Part shown: one piece after another, positions 8,098 to 16,186 of the stretch
How positions within the stretch are numbered: position 1 is the first letter of the stretch
How the letters are laid out: every line of letters begins with the position of its first letter
NCBI GenBank assembly: GCA_029865225.1
Contig: JAOUHJ010000026.1
Location: forward strand, 1 to 41,281
Origin: Nitrospira sp.
Lineage (GTDB): Bacteria > Nitrospirota > Nitrospiria > Nitrospirales > Nitrospiraceae
Length of the DNA: 41,281 nt
Reading direction: 5' to 3'
Program-made: the position numbers and the translations under genes
Notes under the pieces: model-generated
Database searches by the model: none
What the model was told of the DNA's origin: nothing
What the model saw: only the letters and a program-made list of their open reading frames with translations

Positions 8098-8808
8098 GTG
8101 ATTCCCCTCCACGACGACAATCCCACCCGACTTACTCCCATCGTCACAATGATCTTCATTGTCGCCTGTGTGGTGGTATTTCTCTATCAAGCAGGGCTTC
8201 CCGAAGAACCCGGTCAAGTCTTTGCCTTTCAATACGGCGCCATTCCTGCCGTCATCTTTGGGCATGCCACGCTTCCGGATGAGGCGCAAGTCGCGTTTCC
8301 CGCTACGTTGACCTTGATCACGAGCATGTTCCTTCACGGAGGCTGGATGCACCTCGTGGGGAATATGCTCTACCTCTGGATCTTCGGGAACAACATCGAA
8401 GATGTGATGGGCCATGCGAAATTCGTGGTTTTTTATATTCTATCCGGTATTCTCGCAGCGCTGAGCCATGCCCTTACCGATCCTTCTTCCCACATTCCCA
8501 TGGTTGGAGCCAGCGGAGCGATCTCAGCCGTGCTGGGAGCCTATCTATTGCTCTTCCCACGCGCCCACGTGCTGGTCCTGTTGCCGGGTATCGGAATGAC
8601 CCGGGTGCCTGCCGGTATCGTGCTAGGCATGTGGTTCGTCACGCAGCTCCTCAGCGGAGGAATGAGTATCGGTACCAGCGGAGGGGGCGTCGCCTTCTTC
8701 GCCCATATCGGAGGATTTATTGCGGGAATGGCGCTGATCGGATTGTTCAAGCGGCCCGACGTGAAATTTTTTGCACCGGCCCGATCAACCCGGCATGACA
8801 GGTACTGA
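8098..8808 (+). CDS. Rhomboid-family intramembrane serine protease
   Basis: This is a six-helix rhomboid. HGGWMHLVGNMLYLWIFG carries the oxyanion-side His and Asn (about 85 and 89), VGASGAIS gives catalytic Ser139, and FFAHIGGFIAG gives catalytic His203. The large L1 loop typical of the family lies between helices 1 and 2. It would cleave membrane proteins within the cytoplasmic membrane; the substrate is unknown. Translation starts at a GTG directly after the DHH gene, with GGGGA upstream. It converges on the histidine kinase gene with only 21 bp between stops. Confidence 0.92.
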   Translation: MIPLHDDNPTRLTPIVTMIFIVACVVVFLYQAGLPEEPGQVFAFQYGAIPAVIFGHATLPDEAQVAFPATLTLITSMFLHGGWMHLVGNMLYLWIFGNNIEDVMGHAKFVVFYILSGILAALSHALTDPSSHIPMVGASGAISAVLGAYLLLFPRAHVLVLLPGIGMTRVPAGIVLGMWFVTQLLSGGMSIGTSGGGVAFFAHIGGFIAGMALIGLFKRPDVKFFAPARSTRHDRY

Positions 8809-8829
8809 GCGTTCTGTGCTAGTCGGAGG

Positions 8830-10677
8830 TTACGCTGCGTCCAAGACTTCTCTCACCTTTTCGATGAGACCGAATTGGCGGTAAGGCGATTGCAGGACAA
8901 ACCGCTGATTGATCCGATGGTGCTGAATCGTTTCATCATCGTAGCTGGACACAAACAACGCCTTCATCTTCGGCTGGTGCTGCATGAGGCGACGCGCCAA
9001 TTCCCGCCCACCAAGCTCCGGCATCACCAATGGACTCACCGTGAGGTGAAGGATACCTTGATACCGTTGCGTCACCATCAGGGCCTCGACGGACGATGCC
9101 GCCTCCAGGACGTGATAGCGACATCGCTGCAAGGCTGAGAGCGCCAGCTTTCGCCCAATCTCGTTTTCCTCCACAAGTAGAATCGTTTCATTTCCTTTGG
9201 CCGACAGGGATTTTGAACTGGGCTCTTCCCGCATGTTCGTTGCCGAGGCCGCGGGGAAGAAGAGACGGACTGTTGTTCCTTTCCCAGGTCGGCTATTGAC
9301 ATCGAGGGTCCCGCCGTTTTGTTTAACAATTCCAAACACCGCAGTGAGCCCAAGCCCGATGTTGGTTTCCTTCGTGGAAAAAAACGGTTCGAACATGTGG
9401 CTCTGGGTGTCCAGATTCATCCCTGTCCCCGAATCAGTGAGTTGAATGAGAATCTGTGGAAACGTCAGCCCCGTTGGGAAAGAGCGATTCGATTGGGAAT
9501 TCTGCTCAATCAGCTGGAGCTCGACCAGCAAACGCCCTCCATTCGGCATAGCATCCCGTGCATTCACCACGAGGTGTAATAGCACGGTTTCCAATCCTTC
9601 ACGATCCACTTCGGCATAGGAGGCCCGTTCGCCTGTTCGAACGATGAGCTCGATATTGGCCGGAAGAAGACTCTTTATCGTGTCTCGTATATCTGTCAGT
9701 ACCGCGTGCACGGAAACCGTGTGCCGAACTAGGTTCCCTTCGAGATTGAGTGCGATCAGTTGAGCCGTGAGAGTGGCAGCTTTTTCTCCGACCTTGAAGA
9801 TCTCATCGGCCGATGACCGTAGGGGATCGTTCGGCTGAAAGTGCGACAACATGAGACCCGTATGCTTTCCGATGACCGTGAATAACGCTCCGAATTCCTC
9901 AGCGATTCTTGCTGCGACTCGACCTGCCGCTTCCATTTTCTGAGCATCCTGAAGTCGACGCTCCAATCCCTGACGAGCTACCTGACCTTCACGTAGCTCG
10001 GAATTCGCCTTCGAGAGATCTTCCTTGAGGATCTTGATCCGTGTTTCCAACTGAGCCTTCTTGACCTCCAACTCATCTTCGGTTTTCTTGAGGCCCTCAA
10101 TATCTTTGAGCAACAAGGCACTTTCTTCTTTCGCGATCACTGCACTTTCCAGGGCAAGGCCATAAAAAACCGCCATTACGAGAAGAACGGGAATCCCCAA
10201 TAATTGGCCGGTGACTAGCGTTCCCGATTGGAGACTGGTTTCATACAGGACGACTGCATACCCGACGCTCAAGAGGAGAGAGAGGCCAAGGACATGGCTC
10301 AACCGCCTGACTGAGGCCGCAACGAGCACTAGAACGAAGTAGGCGATGTAGAGATCCGATCTGGCATTCCCCGACAGATAGATAACGGAGGTTACGAGCA
10401 TTGTATCAGCAGTCACAAGTCCGGCAGTGAACCAAGTCGATGTGAGAATGGCCGCGGGGAGCATGGCGAGTGCAGCAATACCCAGCCATAATCCCATCAC
10501 AAGAGTATTGCTCATGACCCGACTAATCACGGAGTCGCTGCCGAAGAGCAATTCATAAGAGAGGATGATACTGACGAGGCCCTGTAATACGAGATATCGA
10601 GACGTTGTGTTGGTAAGTAGCCGGTAGAGCCTATTGGAGGCCTGACAGAGCCCTGGGTTGTGTGTGATGTCTGGCAT
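8830..10677 (-). CDS. Membrane hybrid histidine kinase lacking His and Asp phospho-acceptors
   Basis: The 615-residue protein has about six N-terminal membrane helices (residues 28-178), a coiled coil (180-245), a DHp-like segment, a HATPase_c domain and a receiver domain. The ATP-binding part is intact: N-box LHLVVNARDAMPNGG, G1 DSGTGM, F-box EPFFSTK and G2 GLGLTAVFGIVKQNGG. The H-box, normally GRLAGGVAHDFNN in this class, reads GRVAARIAEEFGA, so the phospho-His is Glu260. In the receiver, the phospho-Asp position (DxxMP) is Pro549 in PLVMP, and the conserved Lys is Ser597. Phosphotransfer by the usual route seems impossible. No response regulator gene is adjacent. Confidence 0.85.
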   Translation of the reverse strand: MPDITHNPGLCQASNRLYRLLTNTTSRYLVLQGLVSIILSYELLFGSDSVISRVMSNTLVMGLWLGIAALAMLPAAILTSTWFTAGLVTADTMLVTSVIYLSGNARSDLYIAYFVLVLVAASVRRLSHVLGLSLLLSVGYAVVLYETSLQSGTLVTGQLLGIPVLLVMAVFYGLALESAVIAKEESALLLKDIEGLKKTEDELEVKKAQLETRIKILKEDLSKANSELREGQVARQGLERRLQDAQKMEAAGRVAARIAEEFGALFTVIGKHTGLMLSHFQPNDPLRSSADEIFKVGEKAATLTAQLIALNLEGNLVRHTVSVHAVLTDIRDTIKSLLPANIELIVRTGERASYAEVDREGLETVLLHLVVNARDAMPNGGRLLVELQLIEQNSQSNRSFPTGLTFPQILIQLTDSGTGMNLDTQSHMFEPFFSTKETNIGLGLTAVFGIVKQNGGTLDVNSRPGKGTTVRLFFPAASATNMREEPSSKSLSAKGNETILLVEENEIGRKLALSALQRCRYHVLEAASSVEALMVTQRYQGILHLTVSPLVMPELGGRELARRLMQHQPKMKALFVSSYDDETIQHHRINQRFVLQSPYRQFGLIEKVREVLDAA

Positions 10678-10865
10678 GTCGCGAGGCCGTATTCGTGGAA
10701 CAAGACACCACTATCAGCAACTTCCATACCATTCGATACATACAAAACCACACCATTTAATGTGTATTCTTCTTGAGCTATGGCCCAGTACAGACGATCG
10801 GGGGACAAATTCGGACGGATAGGTTACAGGGACGGGCCGATGCATGGCCGCCCGGTAGGGATGAT

Positions 10866-12029
10866 CTAAGCAGGCCTTCCGAGGTTTACCATAAACTTCT
10901 GGGCTGCGGCTGCTACCAACTCCTCTTGTGGGCCAGTGAATGTGACATGACCCATTTTTCTGCCGGGACGAATCATTTGCTTGCCATACAGGTGGAGTAC
11001 GGCTCCTGACGTCGAGTGGAGGCTGGAACAACCCTCCGCCGACATCACAGATCGGACCTCCTCACCGATGAGATTCACCATGACTGCCGGACTCAGGAGT
11101 CTGGTTTCTCCGAGGGGCAGGCCGCAGGTCACACGCACCTGTTGTTCAAATTGGGATACCGAACACACATCCAATGTATAGTGCCCGGAATTATGCGGAC
11201 GTGGTGCGATCTCATTGATAAGCAGATTCCCATCTTCGGTGTGGAAGAGCTCTACACAAAACACGCCGATGCCCTGTAGCGCCGCGACAGCTTGTAATGA
11301 AAGCTCCTTGGCCTGTTCAGCTACGCCGGAATCGATGGGTGCAGGCACACGTGTCGCGCGCAAGATACCCTGCTCATGCCGATTCTCGACGACAGGATAA
11401 AGTCGAAACTCCTCATCCTCATTCCGCACCACCAGAACGGAGAGTTCTCTGGCAAATACAATAAACCGTTCGACAATCCACCGCTGACTCGACCCGGCTT
11501 GCTTCAGGATCGTTTCCAGCTGTTTCACATCAGCAGGAGTTCGCAGAATCCACTGCCCCTTTCCGTCATACCCGCTTGTCGCCGTTTTACAGACAACCGG
11601 AAACCCAAGACGGGCGATCGCTTCATCCAACTGATTGGCAGATTCCACCATGGCAAATGGAGCGACTGGCAGCTGTCGAGACGACAAGAACTGCTTCTGT
11701 GCTATCCGATCTTGGAGCGTGCCGAGAACCGCGCTGGAAGGCCTCATCGGGCGACGCTCCTCCAGCCACCTACACAGCTCTGCCGGAACGTTTTCCCATT
11801 CCAATGTCGTGGCTTGGACAATGTTTGCAAACTGTTCTCGGCTGGGAAGATCGGAGAAGGCCGTTGTGAAAGAGTGCCTGGCGATCTGATGCGCCGGAGC
11901 CTCGGCATCCGGATCCCAAACAGCCATATGATAACCCATCCGGCGTGCAGCCGAGGCGAACATCGCACCCAGCTGTCCCCCTCCCAGCACACCGACCACA
12001 GCTCCTGGCTCAAGGATGTGTTTCGTCAC
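10866..12029 (-). CDS. purK: 5-(carboxyamino)imidazole ribonucleotide synthase
   Basis: PurK carboxylates AIR with ATP and bicarbonate in purine synthesis. The N-terminal nucleotide motif VGVLGGGQLGAMFASAARRMGY, the ATP-grasp middle (VCKTATSGYDGKGQW, IVERFIVFARELSVLVVR) and the metal-binding GVFCVELFHTEDGNLLINEIAPRPHNSGHYT are all present. Its 387 residues match the family. The start codon overlaps the purE stop by 4 bp (ATGA), so the two are translationally coupled. Confidence 0.96.
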   Translation of the reverse strand: MTKHILEPGAVVGVLGGGQLGAMFASAARRMGYHMAVWDPDAEAPAHQIARHSFTTAFSDLPSREQFANIVQATTLEWENVPAELCRWLEERRPMRPSSAVLGTLQDRIAQKQFLSSRQLPVAPFAMVESANQLDEAIARLGFPVVCKTATSGYDGKGQWILRTPADVKQLETILKQAGSSQRWIVERFIVFARELSVLVVRNEDEEFRLYPVVENRHEQGILRATRVPAPIDSGVAEQAKELSLQAVAALQGIGVFCVELFHTEDGNLLINEIAPRPHNSGHYTLDVCSVSQFEQQVRVTCGLPLGETRLLSPAVMVNLIGEEVRSVMSAEGCSSLHSTSGAVLHLYGKQMIRPGRKMGHVTFTGPQEELVAAAAQKFMVNLGRPA

Positions 12030-12583
12030 AATCGCGGCTTCGCCTCACGCTTTCCCTTGGCCTCTGGAGAATTCAAAACCCCCGTTGTTTGATCGGCGCG
12101 ATAGCGTTGAATGCGCCTCGCGATATCAGGATCACACACAGCAAGAATCTGTGCAGCGAGGAGGCCTGCATTCTCGGCACCACCGATCGCAACTGTGGCA
12201 ACAGGAATCCCCTTGGGCATCTGAACAATGGAAAGCAAGGAGTCCAGGCCGCGCAGGTTTTCCGTTGGAATGGGAACGCCAATCACCGGCAGGTGCGTTT
12301 TGGCCGCCAACATGCCGGGAAGATGAGCCGCTCCTCCTGCTCCAGCAATGATGACCTTGATTCCACGACCGGGAGCACTGGCCGCATATTCAAACAGACG
12401 GTCCGGCGTTCGATGTGCTGAGACGACTAAGAATTCATATGGAATATCGAGTTGAGACAGTATGGTTCCTGTTTTCTCCAAGATCGGGAAATCCGATTTA
12501 CTTCCTCCGAGCACGCCGACAACGGCTCGAGGACCCTGAACCTTTCGAGGCGATCGGCTCACTGTCCGTCTCCCCTTGGTCAT
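12026..12583 (-). CDS. purE: N5-carboxyaminoimidazole ribonucleotide mutase
   Basis: Class I PurE converts N5-CAIR, the product of PurK, to CAIR. The family motifs GVLGGSKSDFP, VVSAHRTPDRLFEYA and IAGAGGAAHLPGMLAA, then GVPIPTENLRGLDSLLSIVQMP, are all visible. I chose ATG 12583 because AAGGA stands eight bases upstream; an in-frame codon at 12619 has no such site. It carries about 18 extra basic N-terminal residues and a 20-residue polar tail beyond the E. coli enzyme. First gene of purEK. Confidence 0.95.
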   Translation of the reverse strand: MTKGRRTVSRSPRKVQGPRAVVGVLGGSKSDFPILEKTGTILSQLDIPYEFLVVSAHRTPDRLFEYAASAPGRGIKVIIAGAGGAAHLPGMLAAKTHLPVIGVPIPTENLRGLDSLLSIVQMPKGIPVATVAIGGAENAGLLAAQILAVCDPDIARRIQRYRADQTTGVLNSPEAKGKREAKPRL

Positions 12584-12794
12584 GCTGTACGTCCTTTCTT
12601 TCTTGTTGGAAATCGGCACGACATGGAAGGCCTGTCTGAAGCACCTTATCGGGTCTGTCTGGGGTGGTCAAGAAGGATGCTCGTGCTCGAAATAAGGGAG
12701 ACCATCATGAGGAGGCAACCGAGGAAAGCGTCGTTGCGAGATCCGGCTGTCTAGTGTGAAAAGTGTTCTGGAAGTCTTGCGCACTCTCAAAATA

Positions 12795-12832
12795 CAAAGA
12801 TGACTCAGAGGAAATCCTCTGAGCCATCTTTG
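12795..12832 (-). terminator. Long hairpin between hlyD and purE
   Basis: CAAAGATG-A-CTCAGAGGA and its complement form an 18-bp stem with one mismatch and a 2-base loop. On the minus strand it is followed by TATTTTG. It fits a terminator for the export operon that ends at 12878. Confidence 0.6.
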
Positions 12833-12849
12833 CGAAGCTGAGTTCATGC

Positions 12850-12868
12850 GCCGCAGCAATGCTGCGGC
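12850..12868 (-). terminator. GC-rich hairpin just after hlyD1
   Basis: GCCGCAGCAATGCTGCGGC is a perfect 8-bp-stem hairpin 10 bases past the hlyD1 stop. There is no T-run directly after it, so it may act with the second hairpin 18 bp further on. Confidence 0.5.
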
Positions 12869-12877
12869 ACAATTTTA

Positions 12878-14323
12878 CTACTTAATTCCCTGGCCGGCTG
12901 ACCTTGGAGCAAACATCTCAAAGATGCTTGGTTCACGCTCCGAGTAGTCCGGTGGGAAGAAGTTAAACCGTCGCCAAAGCTCGTACCAGAGAGGAACACG
13001 ATTCATGATCACCCAGCCCAAGACATTGGTCCCCTGTCTGACCTGGGTCTGATCAGGCCAAGGTTGAGGATCATCTGGATCGGGAACGACCCAGAATCGG
13101 AAATTCCCCTTTCCATCGTCGATCTGGTCAACCACTTTGATGACCCCAGAACGAGTCCCGGCCATGAGCCCTGGCCAGGCCGGTAATGGAATGGCCGGCA
13201 CCCCGAAGAAGAGAATCCTAACCTTTCGGCCAGCCTTCAAAAGAGGTGCATCCAGCCCATCAGCAAACATTTCGATAGCTGGATCACTCGCGAGCGGTGA
13301 AATAGTGACTAAATTATCACCCTGCTTGACCGTTTCGTTAATGCCGACACGCGCCATCCTGACGACAGTGCCATCCATCGGCGCATAGAGTTTCGCGGCT
13401 TCAATACGTTGCTGGACGCCCTGCTGTTTGTACTCGATATCGGCTAACTGCTCAGTCGCCTTAGCAGCTTCTGCAACCGCGGCGTCACGTGACGCGATGG
13501 CATCGATGAGTTTCTGATTCACATCGGCCGTAATCTGATCACGACCGAAGTTGAGCGCTGACCTGGCTTGCTCGGCAGCCAACAGACTTGCTTGGGCTGC
13601 CTGTAGGCCTGCCTTCGTGCCGATTTCCGTCTGAATCGTCAACTCAAGTTCTCGTTGTGAGACCAATCCATCCCTAACCAGCTGCCGATGACGGTCGACG
13701 TTAAGCTGCGCAGTATCGACATCGATCTTGAGCTGTTCGACCTTTTGTTGGGCTTCACGGACTCTATTGTCGGCCTCGACTACCCGCGCTTCCGCTGAAG
13801 GCACAGCGGCCTGAACGAGTTTTCTCATTTCCCCGATCCGCCTGTTCAACTGATCGGCTCTACCCAGTGCAGCCTCACGCGTTTTCCCCAAGGCCTCCTT
13901 TCGTTGTTCGAAAAGAGGAAGGATTTCAGGCGCCATGTAGGTTGGGTCATAGTCCTCGAGTTCGCCGATCAGGTCCCCTTTCTTAACCTGGACACCTTCA
14001 TAGATATGCCAGGCCTTGACCCGACCGGTAATCCGCGATTCGATCTTTTGCGGACGATCGTACGGAGTATAGGCCGAAACCTTCCCTGTCGCCTGAATGG
14101 TCTGCGTCCAGGGCACGAACTCAAGGATGATTAAGAACACGAGCAGGATCGTGAGGATCGCTCGCGAAGCCGTGAACATGCTGCCAGAAAGTTTGACGTT
14201 CTCCCAGCATGGCAGCTTTGACAATGCTGAGCCCTGCTCGATTGCGATTGCCTCTAACCCAACCCCTCTCGTTACGAGGGCACGTTCTTCACCTCTGTCG
14301 AGACCACCACCTAGGCTTGCCAT
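12878..14323 (-). CDS. HlyD-type periplasmic adaptor 1
   Basis: This 481-residue membrane-fusion protein would bridge the ABC half-transporter encoded just upstream and a TolC-like channel. After a 50-residue cytoplasmic part comes one membrane helix (ILTILLVFLIILEFVPWTQT). A split biotinyl-lipoyl motif follows (RITGRVKAWHIYEGVQVKKG and YAPMDGTVVRMARVG) around a long coiled-coil hairpin at about 150-310. A C-terminal domain ends VPLWYELWRRFNFFPPDY. A paralogue is at 23165-24598. GGAGG stands four bases before the ATG. It is the last gene of a minus-strand run with abc1 and three tolC-like genes; 54 bp separate it from abc1. Confidence 0.9.
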   Translation of the reverse strand: MASLGGGLDRGEERALVTRGVGLEAIAIEQGSALSKLPCWENVKLSGSMFTASRAILTILLVFLIILEFVPWTQTIQATGKVSAYTPYDRPQKIESRITGRVKAWHIYEGVQVKKGDLIGELEDYDPTYMAPEILPLFEQRKEALGKTREAALGRADQLNRRIGEMRKLVQAAVPSAEARVVEADNRVREAQQKVEQLKIDVDTAQLNVDRHRQLVRDGLVSQRELELTIQTEIGTKAGLQAAQASLLAAEQARSALNFGRDQITADVNQKLIDAIASRDAAVAEAAKATEQLADIEYKQQGVQQRIEAAKLYAPMDGTVVRMARVGINETVKQGDNLVTISPLASDPAIEMFADGLDAPLLKAGRKVRILFFGVPAIPLPAWPGLMAGTRSGVIKVVDQIDDGKGNFRFWVVPDPDDPQPWPDQTQVRQGTNVLGWVIMNRVPLWYELWRRFNFFPPDYSEREPSIFEMFAPRSAGQGIK

Positions 14324-14377
14324 GGAGCCTCCATAAATTTACCTGTGTTGATGGGCCAATGTGTTAACCATTGCTCA

Positions 14378-16057
14378 TTATGCATGGGCATGGTGCAGCA
14401 TAATACGACGATCCGCGTGATCCGTCAGGTTTGGATCTGTGGACACAAAGATCACCGACCATGCTTCGTCCTTTGAGCACAAACGCCGCAGAATCCGCTC
14501 TCTCAACGATGGTTCAAGCGAATGAATCAAACCATCGAATATGAGCACTTGCGGACGCCCTAGGATAGCGCGGGCGAGCAAGATCTGCACAATGTGCGTC
14601 GGTGAAATGGATTCCCCGAGTGAGGAGATATCCGACTTGACTCCGCGTGGCAAACCTTCGACGTCTTCCTCCAGTTCGACAAAGCGGAGGGCCCAGTTAA
14701 GGTCATCATAGGAGACATACGAACGTCCCATGACGATGTTTTCTTCGACGGTCCCATCGACCAAGGTCAATTGGGAATCAATCATCACGCTTCGGCATTG
14801 GTTGAGGCCATTAGGATCCATATAGCGAAGATCCACCCCGTTGTACTGAACGACTCCGTTTGTGGGAGTTTCGAGCCCACCCAGGACACGAGCCAACGCT
14901 GTTTTGGCTGCCGTGGTCCTAGCATAAATGCCAAGCTTTTCACCTGGCGCCACATCTAGGTTGAAACCATCAAACACGGAGGCCCCTCCATGGATAAGGC
15001 TGACACCTTTGCAGGTGACACGAACACCCTGGGTCAAATGCTTCGGCATGCCCACAGGTGATTCGACTGAGACGTAATCTTGCTCCTGTTTAAAGACTTC
15101 ATCGAGGTGAGTCAGGGCCGTGAAGAAATAATACACGAATCCCATGTTCTTGATCAGCGTGTCAAAATTGATGACCAGAGCACCAACGACCGCTTGGACC
15201 GCGACAAGCTGGCCAAGGGTCAGCTGGCCAATGGCCATAAGGTAACCCGATATGCCGAGAGCTGCTGCCTGTGCAAGCGCTTGTCCACCCACGGAACCGA
15301 TGTACTGACGCACGAGGACCCGAAATCGTGCTTTTCGAGCGTCCACATAATGATTGACGAGATCGTTCGTCCGTTGAAGAACAAAAGGGCGGCTGTCGCT
15401 CGCTTTGAGTTGCAACGAATTCTGCGCGACCTCTTGCACCCAACGGAAGACATCGTACTTTGCGTGAGACATGTCGAGGGTCGTCTTCAACGCACCACGG
15501 GAGAGCACGAAGAACGTGATCGCAAACCCCGCCATGAGAAGCAAGTTGTACATGAGAAAATAGGGATGGTACACCATGAGCAACAGCATACCGACCGAGC
15601 CACCCACGAGCACATTGATCAAATCGAACAGCAACGTGGACAACGCCCGTTGCATGAAGACTGTTTCAATGAAATAGTTCGAAAGATACTGGGCTTGTTT
15701 GGTTTTAAATCGATTACGAGGAAGCTGCTCAACCATCGCAACCGTAATTCTGGCGAAGACTCTACGCTGGATCACGTCGATCGCGTAAAAGTGGAAGGTC
15801 TTGAACAGACCGACGAACAACAACACCGTCAACATAATTGCGGTCAATGTCCAGATCATGACCGGCTGAACCGCATACGAGAAGGTGCTGACCATCTCCT
15901 GTACGGTCAATGGGACGATCAAGGAAAAGAACGCGACGGCCAAGGCGTAGGAAATGATCAAATACATGATCCTTTTCTCAGCCTTCATGGACACTGATAG
16001 CTGTTTCATCAATGCTTGAAACAGACCCGGGTAACGATCGCCCTGAGGTTCTTTCAT
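14378..16057 (-). CDS. ABC half-transporter 1 with non-canonical ATPase motifs
   Basis: Six membrane helices (about 30-320) precede a nucleotide-binding domain (345-560), as in type-I secretion ABC proteins without a C39 peptidase. The ATPase motifs are abnormal (numbered from an in-frame GTG at 16063). The Walker A region reads GIYARTTAAKTAL, all three P-loop glycines replaced but Lys387 kept. The LSGGQ position is ISPTH (486-490). Walker B is VLIFDG, with Gly511 in place of the catalytic Glu. The H-loop is VSTDPN, with no His. ATP hydrolysis by the normal mechanism is unlikely. ATG 16057 is chosen because GGGGG lies six bases upstream. It lies 129 bp after tolC1 and 54 bp before hlyD1. Confidence 0.88.
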   Translation of the reverse strand: MKEPQGDRYPGLFQALMKQLSVSMKAEKRIMYLIISYALAVAFFSLIVPLTVQEMVSTFSYAVQPVMIWTLTAIMLTVLLFVGLFKTFHFYAIDVIQRRVFARITVAMVEQLPRNRFKTKQAQYLSNYFIETVFMQRALSTLLFDLINVLVGGSVGMLLLMVYHPYFLMYNLLLMAGFAITFFVLSRGALKTTLDMSHAKYDVFRWVQEVAQNSLQLKASDSRPFVLQRTNDLVNHYVDARKARFRVLVRQYIGSVGGQALAQAAALGISGYLMAIGQLTLGQLVAVQAVVGALVINFDTLIKNMGFVYYFFTALTHLDEVFKQEQDYVSVESPVGMPKHLTQGVRVTCKGVSLIHGGASVFDGFNLDVAPGEKLGIYARTTAAKTALARVLGGLETPTNGVVQYNGVDLRYMDPNGLNQCRSVMIDSQLTLVDGTVEENIVMGRSYVSYDDLNWALRFVELEEDVEGLPRGVKSDISSLGESISPTHIVQILLARAILGRPQVLIFDGLIHSLEPSLRERILRRLCSKDEAWSVIFVSTDPNLTDHADRRIMLHHAHA

Positions 16058-16186
16058 GAGCACCCCCAGTTATAAGTCAGGATGTGAATCAATTGGTTCC
16101 TTACTGATACGAATCACCGCCGCACTTAACCACACTACGAATTCTTAAGCCAACCCACCGAACGTACTATCTACCCCATCAAATCA

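Noticed and set aside
15080-15997. Long plus-strand frame opposite abc1
   Set aside because: It is antisense to a well-supported membrane transporter, with a His/Asp/Arg-rich composition typical of an antisense frame and no ribosome-binding site.
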